From contig RDOB01000002.1 of assembly GCA_011364965.1 (NCBI GenBank), forward strand, positions 529,317 to 593,316: a stretch of 64,000 nucleotides of DNA. Reading direction: 5' to 3'. The notes beneath the pieces were generated by a model. It saw only the letters and a list, made by a program, of their open reading frames with translations. It was not told the origin of the DNA and made no database searches. Origin of the DNA: Candidatus Heimdallarchaeota archaeon (GTDB lineage: Archaea; Asgardarchaeota; Heimdallarchaeia; Hodarchaeales; Hodarchaeaceae). A program made the position numbers and the translations under genes. The number at the start of each line of letters is the position of its first letter. The first letter of the stretch is position 1. This document shows, piece after piece, positions 27,373-36,000 of this stretch.

Positions 27373-27472
27373 TATTGTGGTATTTTGTATTCAATTCTTA
27401 ATATCACAAATCTTTTCATCCAATTCATTTATGATTCCAGTTAAATAAAATTATGCTTAAGGAGATAAAAAT

Positions 27473-28810
27473 ATGAAAGATGATATTTTTTCACAATATG
27501 ATCCTCTAGAAGAAGCTTTGCAAGAGGGTATCAATCCTGAGGAGTATATTATCGGGAGTTACATGGTTCAACTTGGTCCCAGAATGGATCCATGGTACCT
27601 GGGTCGTGCAGCAGCTTGTGAACAGTCTACAGGTACTTGGGTTCCTGTACCAGCTAATACTCCTGAGCTTCGTGCGAGATTTGGAGCAAAAGTTATCGGA
27701 ATTTACGAAGTTCCCAGTTATGAATTTGAAATCCCTAAAGATGTTGAAGAACGTAATTATATTTATCAAATTGCATTTCCTGCGCTGAATCAGATTAATT
27801 CTATAGGTTTAATGTTAACAGCGGTTCATGGAAACATCAGCATGGGCGGAAAACTTAAATTATTGGACATACGTTTCCCTAAAAAATGGATAAAACAATT
27901 TCAAGGTCCAAAATTTGGTATTGAGGGAATTCGAAAACTTTTGAAGGTACCTGACCGTCCATTACTTAATAACATGATAAAACCTTGCTCTGGTTGGACC
28001 CCAGAAGTGGGAGCCCAACTTTTATATTCTGCTGCGTTAGGAGGCTGCGATGTAATAAAGGATGACGAATTAATAGCTGATATGGATTATAACAGGATTA
28101 TAGATCGTGTACCACTGATGATGGAGGCAATAGACAAAGTTAGAGATGAAACTAATGAAGAAACTCTGTACACGTGCAATATTACCGACAATTTAACCAA
28201 ACTCAAACAGAATGCACTTGCTGTTCAGGATGCAGGGGGCAATGCACTCATGCTTAATTATCTTGTTGTCGGACTTCCTGCCTTACGTATGCTAGCTGAA
28301 GATCCAGATATTAAATTACCGATTCTAGCTCATATGGATTTTGCAGGAGCTTTTTATGAAAGTCCATATTCAGGTGTTTCTTCTTTTCTAATCATGGGAA
28401 AATTTGCTCGACTTGCAGGAGCAGACATTGTTGTTTATCCCGCCCCATATGGCAAAGCACCTTTTTTAAAAGAAAAATACATGGGTTTAGCAAAAGCGCA
28501 TCGTTATCGAATGCACCATTTAAAACCAACCCTACCAATGCCCTCTGGAGGGATTACACCTGGGATGGTCTTACGAGTGATGCAAGATCTTGGAAATGAT
28601 GTCATGATAGGCTCAGGTGGAGGAATACATGCACACCCAGATGGACCAGTAGCTGGCGCAAGAGCATTTCGGCAAGCTATTGAGATTGGGATGAATGACA
28701 TGGTCAAAGCGAGTGAGGATTTTGAGGATTACGTTGAGGATCATGAGGATAGCTACCCTGAACTAGCTCGAGCGATGGAAACTTGGGGAGTCGCAGATAC
28801 GAGATTCTAA
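27473..28810 (+). CDS. RuBisCO-like protein (form IV type)
   Basis: A 445-residue RuBisCO large-chain homologue. Retained positions include Glu50, Thr55 and Trp56 (STGTW), Asn121, Lys170 (equivalent to K175), the carbamylation region Lys196/Asp198/Glu199 in KDDE, His287, Lys328 in the loop-6 region, SGG at 358-360 and GGG at 382-384. The lysine equivalent to K177 is Cys172 and the arginine after the catalytic His is Met288, so normal carboxylation of ribulose bisphosphate is unlikely. RuBisCO-like proteins known from other organisms act as enolases or isomerases in methionine salvage, or as decarboxylases in apionate breakdown. No such pathway genes lie next to it. AAGGAGA precedes the ATG. 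Confidence 0.88.
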   Translation: MKDDIFSQYDPLEEALQEGINPEEYIIGSYMVQLGPRMDPWYLGRAAACEQSTGTWVPVPANTPELRARFGAKVIGIYEVPSYEFEIPKDVEERNYIYQIAFPALNQINSIGLMLTAVHGNISMGGKLKLLDIRFPKKWIKQFQGPKFGIEGIRKLLKVPDRPLLNNMIKPCSGWTPEVGAQLLYSAALGGCDVIKDDELIADMDYNRIIDRVPLMMEAIDKVRDETNEETLYTCNITDNLTKLKQNALAVQDAGGNALMLNYLVVGLPALRMLAEDPDIKLPILAHMDFAGAFYESPYSGVSSFLIMGKFARLAGADIVVYPAPYGKAPFLKEKYMGLAKAHRYRMHHLKPTLPMPSGGITPGMVLRVMQDLGNDVMIGSGGGIHAHPDGPVAGARAFRQAIEIGMNDMVKASEDFEDYVEDHEDSYPELARAMETWGVADTRF

Positions 28811-28921
28811 GCTTCATCCTTTTTTTCCCTCTCATGATTCAATAGGAGAAGCATTGATAAATATCACTAATGATTAAGTAAACAGTATTAAAATTCCGTT
28901 TCACTAAAGGTGAATTTAATT

Positions 28922-30673
28922 TTGAGATTTAATGGTTACATTTTGTTTGGAATAACGTTAATTTTACTTTCAAATATATCCATGAATTCATATATAGAAA
29001 TATCTGATGATTCATTTTCTAAATTTCACGTTAACGGTTATATTTCGTCTGAAACGATAGCACCAAAGGTTGAAATCGAAATTGCTCTGATAGATCAGGA
29101 AACCAACCAAATTATGGCTGAACCAACAGTAGTTAAGGTTCTAGTAATTAATGTTCAAGATAGTGGAACAGCTAATGATTGGATTGAAATCGCCAAAATC
29201 GAAAATGCTGATATAATAATTGCTGATGAAACAGGATTATGGGGAAAAGATAACGATGCAATGCTTAATGAAATCCTTGCAGAACTGAATGCCAATTTTC
29301 CTACAGAAACACCCTATACTGGATATGCTTTGCATGGTCAAGAACGAGCAAGTGAGGGTGAGGCTGTTATTACGCGTTTTCCTATTGTGAGAGCTACGGA
29401 AGTTAAAGAATTTATTGCAGACGATGGAACCATAATCAATCCATATTATCATGTTATTGATGTTGAAATTAATATCAGTGGTGTCGTTACTCACGTAGTG
29501 GGGGCTCGATTGCAGTGTTGTGGAGATGAAAGAGGTTATATGGATAGTAAAGATCCTCCCAAACGCCGTGCTATAGATCATGAGGGATATGTAAACTATC
29601 TTGACTCGCTTGGCTCAGTGCCAATTCTCTATGGTGGGGATTTAAATTCTTATTCACCTTATGATGTTGGTGAGATTGCGCCTAGCGAAGCAAATTTAGG
29701 AGCTGCCCCAATATCAATGCTTGTTAATTCTTCATATCCAACTGCATCTGAAAATCATTCTTGGGTAGATGTATATCGTGAGACCAATCCTTACGATAAA
29801 GGGTATACTTATGTTGATTGGCAATATCAGAGTCGCATAGATTATCTTTTTGTTAATGATTTCTTTCACGATAAACTAATCAACTCCACTGTTTTACCCT
29901 TTCCTCCTGATATTACTCCTCCTGATCATTTTCCTCTTGTCGCATTCTTTAATATGAATCCTGAGCTAGCAGATCTACGTCCCCCTATTAAAATACATAA
30001 TATTAGGGGAACAATAATTAATAGTACGAGTATCAATATAACCTGGGATTCTAATCCTGAAGTAGATTTAACTGAATATATTATTCATAAAGATGATTTA
30101 GAAATCGATCGGGTGACAACTCCTAACTATGTTGATAGCACGCTAGTTCCTGGTCAAATTTACCGATTTCGTGTATCTGCAATAGATACTAGCAATAATA
30201 TTGGAGCTAAATCCATTCTTTTCATTCTTAATACGACTTTCGGGATTTGTCGGACACCTGGACCCCCTGTATTAACAGCTACAGGAGGAATAAATAACAA
30301 TACGTTATCTTGGATTTTGAATGATAATGGAGGTCTTCCAGTAACAGGATATCAACTATACAGAATTTATACATATCCCTCATCTGGTTATGAATTGATT
30401 CATCGTTATCCTACTGGTATTTCCGCTGGAATCTTCCCACCTGAGCAAACTACTTTTATTGATACAGGAGTTGCACCAGGAAGGACGTATCGCTATTTAA
30501 TTACTGCTCTCAATGAGCTGGGAGAAGGAGTAAAATCTGAGATTGCCTTTGGGACAGTTTTAACCTCCCCTACGACAACAACGACTGATGGGGCTCCTAC
30601 ATTTGGTTTCAGTATAATTCCGATTGCTTTTACACTAACTTTGATTACGATTTATAGAAAAAAAAGAATTTAG
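28922..30673 (+). CDS. Secreted endonuclease/exonuclease/phosphatase-fold protein with fibronectin III repeats
   Basis: About 583 residues. An N-terminal hydrophobic helix acts as signal peptide. Residues about 60-350 have the DNase I/phosphodiesterase fold: VLVINVQDSGTANDWIEIA, then GGDLNSYSP with the paired Asp and Asn, and a final PDHFPLV with the catalytic His. Two fibronectin type III-like domains follow (about 360-450 and 455-545), then a Thr-rich linker and a C-terminal membrane helix with basic end. The protein is probably cell-surface anchored and may cleave extracellular nucleic acid or phosphodiesters. TTG at 28922 is favoured by GGTGA eight bases upstream; GTG at 28910 would add four residues. 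Confidence 0.78.
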   Translation: MRFNGYILFGITLILLSNISMNSYIEISDDSFSKFHVNGYISSETIAPKVEIEIALIDQETNQIMAEPTVVKVLVINVQDSGTANDWIEIAKIENADIIIADETGLWGKDNDAMLNEILAELNANFPTETPYTGYALHGQERASEGEAVITRFPIVRATEVKEFIADDGTIINPYYHVIDVEINISGVVTHVVGARLQCCGDERGYMDSKDPPKRRAIDHEGYVNYLDSLGSVPILYGGDLNSYSPYDVGEIAPSEANLGAAPISMLVNSSYPTASENHSWVDVYRETNPYDKGYTYVDWQYQSRIDYLFVNDFFHDKLINSTVLPFPPDITPPDHFPLVAFFNMNPELADLRPPIKIHNIRGTIINSTSINITWDSNPEVDLTEYIIHKDDLEIDRVTTPNYVDSTLVPGQIYRFRVSAIDTSNNIGAKSILFILNTTFGICRTPGPPVLTATGGINNNTLSWILNDNGGLPVTGYQLYRIYTYPSSGYELIHRYPTGISAGIFPPEQTTFIDTGVAPGRTYRYLITALNELGEGVKSEIAFGTVLTSPTTTTTDGAPTFGFSIIPIAFTLTLITIYRKKRI

Positions 30674-30696
30674 TGATGTGATCCTGAAAACAAATC

Positions 30697-30705
30697 TTTT
30701 TTTTT
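30697..30705 (+). terminator. Oligo-T terminator
   Basis: Nine consecutive Ts, preceded by AAAACAAATC, begin 24 bases after the stop codon of the surface protein gene. Runs of this length act as terminators for archaeal RNA polymerase. Confidence 0.45.
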
Positions 30706-30845
30706 ATTTTATCAATAATGAGACTAAATTACCTTCTCACGGATTAGGATTCGCTAAGTTGATGAATTACGAGACGTAGTGGAATTTAAACCCCATTTTT
30801 TGGTAAAAACAATTCTAACACTTATTTAACTCTAAAGGGATCGAG

Positions 30846-31291
30846 ATGAAGAAAAACATAAGATTAACTCTTCTACTCAATTTAATGGTTATCATTTTGC
30901 TCTTTTCGAGCTCAATTGATAATCCTTATGGTGCACGTGTGAATATTGTTGAAACTAATTCCCTTTTAACTATGTTTTTGCTAATAATATCGATGAAGAT
31001 CCTGATTGGCGGACTAATACCCTTTTCGATAGAAGAATTGCTTGTTATATTCGCAAGGATGATATTTACGTTAGAGATATGCTCCTTTTAAGTGAGGTTA
31101 TAGAGCGATTAAATGCTACCTGAAGATTTCCTTTTATAACACCAACAATTCCAAGAATAAAAAATCCTAGTCCTCCCAGAGACTCAACATCAGTAACCAA
31201 TAAAACAAATGAGCCATCTCCGGGGTTTCTGGTGATATTAACTGCCATTAATTTAGTTATTGCGTCAAAGAGGAAGAGAAAAGGAATTTAA
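30846..31291 (+). pseudogene. Broken gene for a small secreted, membrane-anchored protein
   Basis: The ATG frame encodes a signal-peptide-like start (residues about 5-22) and runs to codon 81, but its meaning ends at the T run at 30975-30979. From there the -1 frame reads on sensibly (DEDPDWRTNTLFDRRIA...), reaches TGA at 31121-31123, and continues in the same frame through a proline- and threonine-rich stretch (PTIPRIKNPSPP) to a hydrophobic helix ending in basic residues, then TAA at 31289. So the layout is signal peptide, short ectodomain, stalk and membrane anchor, with one frameshift and one nonsense codon. The antisense ORF across this interval is a shadow. No family recognised. Confidence 0.6.
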
Positions 31292-31308
31292 TAAATAAAT
31301 TCACACTC

Positions 31309-31602
31309 TCATTCTCTCCCTCCTGCAACTGGGGGAAAAATTGATATAATATCATTATCTAGTATGACAGTGTTTAGTCCTTGAAGATATTTAATATTTC
31401 TCCCGTTGATTAATATATGATTCCATTCTTTGAGGGAATAGTCTTCATTGACTAGAATATCTTTTATTTCGGGTAATTTATAACAGATTACTTTCAATAA
31501 ATGCAAAATGGTGGAATTTTCGTCTAATGCCAAGGTTAACTGGTTATTTTTAGTAAGGTGTCTAAAAGTAGCAAAAAAATTGACTTGAACCAGAATGCTC
31601 AC
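31309..31602 (-). CDS. MoaD/ThiS-family sulfur carrier protein with two extra C-terminal residues
   Basis: A 97-residue beta-grasp protein. NFFATFRHLTK, LINGRNIKYLQGLNTVIL and DIISIFPPVAGG match MoaD, whose Gly-Gly end receives sulfur for molybdopterin synthesis. It is the last gene in an apparent operon with a tungsten aldehyde oxidoreductase and an acyl-CoA ligase, so it probably serves the oxidoreductase's tungstopterin cofactor. The chain does not end at GG but continues with Arg-Glu, so it may require trimming before activation, like ubiquitin-type precursors. It starts 33 bases after the ligase stop. Confidence 0.88.
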   Translation of the reverse strand: MSILVQVNFFATFRHLTKNNQLTLALDENSTILHLLKVICYKLPEIKDILVNEDYSLKEWNHILINGRNIKYLQGLNTVILDNDIISIFPPVAGGRE

Positions 31603-31635
31603 AATTAATTCTCTCTGAATATTTTTTTCAACGAT

Positions 31636-33330
31636 TTAGCTTTCTGATTTTGCTTGCTCTTCTCGTCTTAGTTTTTTCTTATCAAGCTTCATGACTGATG
31701 TTAGGGGTAATTGATTTCTAAACTCGACGCTTTTTGGAATTGCATACGGAGGAAGTTTTTCTTTGCAGTAATTAATAATATCCTCTTCAGTAACCTGATC
31801 GTGATCGGATTTTAAAACTAAAAATGCTTTCACTCGTTCACTCCCAGGTCGTTCTGGATCTGGAATACCTATAACTCCTGCGACATTAACAGCTGGATGA
31901 GCATATAACACATCATCAACTGTTTGAGAATAAACTTTCATTCCAGAAACATTAATCATGTCTTTGATCCGATCTACGATATGAAAGTATCCCTCTTCGT
32001 CAATTTTTCCGATATCGCCTGTAGCAAGCCAACCTGCGTCATCTAAACCCGATCCTGGAGTCGGCCAGTAACCTTTCATCACCTGAGGTCCGCGAATCCA
32101 TAATTCTCCTGGATTTCCAGGACTACATTCTTCTCCAGTATCGGGATCAATCAACTTTACTTCAGTATCTGGAATAGGAATTCCAATTCCTACTTTTACC
32201 TTGGGGATAAATCCAGTAACCTTTGACAATCCAGATAGATTTAAATGAGTACATGCAGTCGCTTCACTCATTCCATATCCTTCTCCTAATGGAATCCCAA
32301 TTTTCTTTTCCCATTGTTTTGCGACGTCTCTCGGAAGAGCTGCTGCTCCAGAAAAAAAGAAAACAGGCATTTTTGGGAGATCTGAATTTAAGAGAAGGGT
32401 ATAATGGGTAGGAACGCCTCCAACCATGAATGGGCGATATTTTTTGATGGTTTGAGTAATTGTATTTAAGTCTCTTGCGTCAACAAGTAAAATCCTCAAT
32501 CCCCATGATATACACGCATGCATCATCCAATGTCCCATTTGATGGAATATTGGAACCATGATCACAACAGCAGCTTTTCCAATAACTCCAGTCCGTAAGG
32601 GATGAACCATCCAATGGAATGCTTGTACAACATTGGTCGTAACATTTGCGTGAGTCAACATTGTTGCTTTTGGCATTCCTGTTGTACCCCCAGTAAAGGG
32701 TAAAAGGGCTAAATCTTCCTGAGGAATAATTTTTAAAGTGGGTGGAGGTAATTTGTCATAATACTTTTCTGTTAACTCTTTCATTGAATGCAAATTGCTT
32801 ATACTCGGTAAGACAGTAGTATCTGGTATTGTATAATCAGGAAAACTCGGAACTTGTGTATAAATTACGTGATCGATCTGGATTTGTTCTTGTATTGCTA
32901 CAATTCTATCCAATCGCCTATAAGAACAAATTATTATCCTAGATCTCGTTTGTTGTACTTCATATAGCAATTCAGGAGCCTGATGCAATATACTTAATGG
33001 AGCATGGATTCCACCAGCTTTCATTATTGCATAATCAGCAATTATGAATTGGGGGCAAGAGGGAAGAATTGTAATAACTATATCTCCTTTTTCTACTCCG
33101 ATGTCTACTAAAGCTGCAGTAAAAGCATCAACTTCATTCTTTAGCTCTTTATAAGTCATTTCGGACAGAAAATTTTCTCCTAAGAATGTACATGCGATAT
33201 TGTCTGGGTAAGTCTTTGAAGAATCATCTAAAAATTGATAAACTGGGATATTGGGGTAAGGAGCCATTGAATGTGGCAATTTAAAAGGGCCAATTTTATA
33301 ATTTTTTAACCAAGGTTTCTCAACAGACAA
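31636..33330 (-). CDS. AMP-forming acyl-CoA synthetase, in operon with aldehyde oxidoreductase
   Basis: About 564 residues, ANL superfamily. Motifs are the phosphate loop FTGGTTGMPKA, GEGYGMSEATACTH, WLATGDIGKIDEEGYFHIVDRIKD, and the C-terminal VMKLDKKKL where the catalytic lysine normally sits. It activates a carboxylate to its CoA thioester. Lying between the aldehyde oxidoreductase and MoaD genes, it most likely takes the acid made by the oxidoreductase. TTG at 33330 follows GGGGTGA at five bases; GTG at 33339, three codons earlier, is the alternative. It shares about the same fold and length as the ligase at 1754 but is clearly diverged. Confidence 0.9.
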   Translation of the reverse strand: MSVEKPWLKNYKIGPFKLPHSMAPYPNIPVYQFLDDSSKTYPDNIACTFLGENFLSEMTYKELKNEVDAFTAALVDIGVEKGDIVITILPSCPQFIIADYAIMKAGGIHAPLSILHQAPELLYEVQQTRSRIIICSYRRLDRIVAIQEQIQIDHVIYTQVPSFPDYTIPDTTVLPSISNLHSMKELTEKYYDKLPPPTLKIIPQEDLALLPFTGGTTGMPKATMLTHANVTTNVVQAFHWMVHPLRTGVIGKAAVVIMVPIFHQMGHWMMHACISWGLRILLVDARDLNTITQTIKKYRPFMVGGVPTHYTLLLNSDLPKMPVFFFSGAAALPRDVAKQWEKKIGIPLGEGYGMSEATACTHLNLSGLSKVTGFIPKVKVGIGIPIPDTEVKLIDPDTGEECSPGNPGELWIRGPQVMKGYWPTPGSGLDDAGWLATGDIGKIDEEGYFHIVDRIKDMINVSGMKVYSQTVDDVLYAHPAVNVAGVIGIPDPERPGSERVKAFLVLKSDHDQVTEEDIINYCKEKLPPYAIPKSVEFRNQLPLTSVMKLDKKKLRREEQAKSES

Positions 33331-33411
33331 AAATTTCACCCCAAGAAGATAATTCTCGTAGTTTATTAATTTAAAACTTTGCAGATAAAAAGAATGGGAT
33401 TAGGTTTTTGT

Positions 33412-35268
33412 TTAAATCTTTACCCAATCCAAATTAAGTCTCTCGAGGGTGGCTGAGGTTGGTTTACCATCAATATCCCACCCTCGATATTCATAATAGG
33501 AGTCTAAAAGGGGCTCTAAATCTACAATATGGCCCTTTGCAGGCCCTTCGGGAAGAGGTTCCTCAAGTAAACGCTTTGGGAGGGTATCGTTAGCTCTAGT
33601 TAAACCTTCACGTATATTGTATAGTCTCTGAAGATTAAAAATACGTTCGCCCAATATCCTAAAATCAGATTCCGAAAATTCATATCCCATAAGTGTTTCA
33701 ATCATTTTAGCCCAATCCTCTCCAGTGAGGACCATACCCATGAATTTACATCCCCCTATGGAATCAAATACACCAAAAGCGTTTTCATAATCCATAAGAA
33801 TTTTTGTATCTTCTTTGCTTGCTTCTAACTCATCACTAAGTTCTGCGTCTACAATCAGAAAAGGCATTGAAAGAAAAGTTGGGCCTTCTATAAAAGAAGT
33901 CATGTGATCTCCCCCTCGATTCGCTGTTGCAAAACCCAAACCAGTAATTTTTGCTGCTCGGCTATCATATGCAGGTAGTTCTAAACCTTTTACATGCATA
34001 GCAAAAGCTTCTGAACCATGACCGAGTTTTTCAGACATTTTTTTAGAACCTTCTGCAAGTAAGTTCCCAATTCCTTCTCTCTTGGCTATCAAATGTACCA
34101 TTTTAATTAAAACATCCGAATCACCAAATTTAATCTCTATATTCTCTGTTTCTTTGAGAGTTAAGATTTTTTTCTCAAAACATTCCATAGAGAAAGCAAT
34201 TGTCGCACCTGCAGAGATAGTATCTAATCCATACTCATTACATAAGAAATGGGCGAATGTTATAGCTTCTAGATTATCAATATCACACATACTTCCGAGG
34301 GAGCAAAGAGATTCATATTCAGGTCCTTCACCTTTGCTTTGATAGGTACCTTCCTTAATCTCTGATATACGGCCACAATGAATTGGACAAGCGAAACAAG
34401 GTTTTTGATCTACTAAAATATTATCATTAATTGCAGTACCATTTATATTGTCAGCTCCTTTAAACACACCAGTTTGAAAGTTTCGTGTAGGGAATCCTCC
34501 TTTAACATTTACCATATCAAGCATAGTTGCTGTCCCAAAAACTTCCAAACTCATTTTTAGCAGACTTTGGTTCACCCAATCAAATCTTAATTTAGCTTCC
34601 TCACGATATTTTTCATTATCAGCCACCTCAATCTTCGCAGTCCCTCTAACAGCAATTGCTTTTAATTTTTTGGATCCCATTACTGCTCCTAAGCCACATC
34701 TACCCGCAGCACGTCCCCAATGTGGTTCATCAGCGTCATTAATAATTGCAGCATATTTTACTAGGTTTTCCCCGCCAATCCCGATTGTCGCAACATTAAA
34801 TTTTCCTCCTAATTCCTGTCTAATTAATTTAGTAGTTTCAGAAGTATTTTTTCCCCAAAGGTGACTAGCATCCATTAACCTGGCTTTTCCTTCATCTAAT
34901 ACTAGAAAAACTGGTGTTTCTGAAATACCTTCAAAAATCACTCCATCAAATCCAGCTCTTTTAAAATCACGTCCCCAATAGCCTCCTGAATTTGCGTGCC
35001 CCCATAGTCCAGTGAGAGGGGATTTGGCCACGACTGAATATCTCCCTGTGCTAGGAGCTGATGTTCCCGTCATTGGACCAGTCATGAATATCAATTTATT
35101 TTCAGGACCCAATGGGTCAATTCCTGCTTTTACCTCATCGAATAAATATTTTGTGGCTAACCCACATCCCCCTAGATACAGTTTTAACGTTTCTTCGTCA
35201 GGAAATTCCTCTGTTATAGTTCCAGCGGTTAGGTTTACACGTAATAATTTTTTCATATAACCATACAT
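33412..35268 (-). CDS. Tungsten-containing aldehyde:ferredoxin oxidoreductase
   Basis: A 618-residue AOR-family enzyme. The start (MYGYMKKLLRVNLTAG) and GPMTGTSAPSTGRY are typical of the first domain; PCFACPIHCGR gives three cluster cysteines at 291, 294 and 298, with the fourth near 497 in GGCKFMG. The pterin-binding regions NSGGYWGRDFKRAGFDG and AYDSRAAKITGLG are present. It oxidises an aldehyde to its acid and reduces ferredoxin, or works in reverse. First gene of an operon with an acyl-CoA ligase (72-base gap) and MoaD. The substrate (branched, aromatic or aliphatic aldehyde) cannot be told. Confidence 0.95.
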   Translation of the reverse strand: MYGYMKKLLRVNLTAGTITEEFPDEETLKLYLGGCGLATKYLFDEVKAGIDPLGPENKLIFMTGPMTGTSAPSTGRYSVVAKSPLTGLWGHANSGGYWGRDFKRAGFDGVIFEGISETPVFLVLDEGKARLMDASHLWGKNTSETTKLIRQELGGKFNVATIGIGGENLVKYAAIINDADEPHWGRAAGRCGLGAVMGSKKLKAIAVRGTAKIEVADNEKYREEAKLRFDWVNQSLLKMSLEVFGTATMLDMVNVKGGFPTRNFQTGVFKGADNINGTAINDNILVDQKPCFACPIHCGRISEIKEGTYQSKGEGPEYESLCSLGSMCDIDNLEAITFAHFLCNEYGLDTISAGATIAFSMECFEKKILTLKETENIEIKFGDSDVLIKMVHLIAKREGIGNLLAEGSKKMSEKLGHGSEAFAMHVKGLELPAYDSRAAKITGLGFATANRGGDHMTSFIEGPTFLSMPFLIVDAELSDELEASKEDTKILMDYENAFGVFDSIGGCKFMGMVLTGEDWAKMIETLMGYEFSESDFRILGERIFNLQRLYNIREGLTRANDTLPKRLLEEPLPEGPAKGHIVDLEPLLDSYYEYRGWDIDGKPTSATLERLNLDWVKI

Positions 35269-35538
35269 AAATTATGCACCTTTTGTCAAATTTAACAGTT
35301 AATTTTTGTGTGATTTTCGTTTTGAGTTTATTAACATTCCTGTTACAAATATCGCTTTAGATTTCCCTAATCTTGGTAATATATTATCAAGAGGTAGATT
35401 TAAGATCGAATTTCTAAAGCTCTCTCTAGCACTAATTCACAAAATTATCTCAATGTCTCGGTGATTCTAGTGCCGGGAAACGATAATTATGGGATTAATT
35501 CTAGGAAAACAATAGTACATGAACAAACCAAGGTAAAG

Positions 35539-35985
35539 ATGATTAATATGAGTGAAAAAGTAATATTTCCATCCAAAGAATGGGTAGCTAAATTTAAGGA
35601 TGTCGTTAATTCTAGTAAAGATTATGAAGAAGCAGCTAAAACTTGGGAAGGTGATTTCATTTTTGAGATCATTCCTGATGGAACTAGAAATTTATCCGAA
35701 AAACATCAATTATATTGTGATTTATGGCATGGAAAATGTCGTGATGCGTTTCTAGTATCCACTGAACAACCAGCTCCTGAAAAAGTAGAATATATATACT
35801 CTGGAAAATATAATAATTGGCTAGCTCTCTTTGATGGAAAGGTGGGCCCTCTAAAAGGAATTATGCAAAGAAAATTTACAGTAACTTGCTCTCCTGGTGC
35901 AATGGCAAGATTAATGAAGGCTTTAAAAGCAGCTCAAGAACTGGTTAAATGTACTACAATGGTAGAAAATGTGGAATATATATAA
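35539..35985 (+). CDS. SCP2/sterol-carrier-like protein
   Basis: A protein of about 148 residues resembling the SCP2 lipid-binding fold: a helical start, then FIFEIIPDG, a beta strand with LWHGKC, YIYSGKYNNWLALFDGKVGPLKGIMQ and a closing helix AMARLMKALKAA. SCP2-like proteins bind lipids or acyl-CoA. It ends 15 bases before an iron alcohol dehydrogenase gene, so the two are likely co-transcribed. The longer open frame begins at 35461, but AAGGT lies five bases before the ATG at 35539. Ligand unknown. Confidence 0.7.
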   Translation: MINMSEKVIFPSKEWVAKFKDVVNSSKDYEEAAKTWEGDFIFEIIPDGTRNLSEKHQLYCDLWHGKCRDAFLVSTEQPAPEKVEYIYSGKYNNWLALFDGKVGPLKGIMQRKFTVTCSPGAMARLMKALKAAQELVKCTTMVENVEYI

Positions 35986-36000
35986 CGGAGAAATTTTGAC

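Noticed and set aside
31066..31248. Minus-strand ORF with a hydrophobic stretch
   Set aside because: It lies antisense to the stalk and anchor of the broken plus-strand gene, whose layout explains the sequence better.
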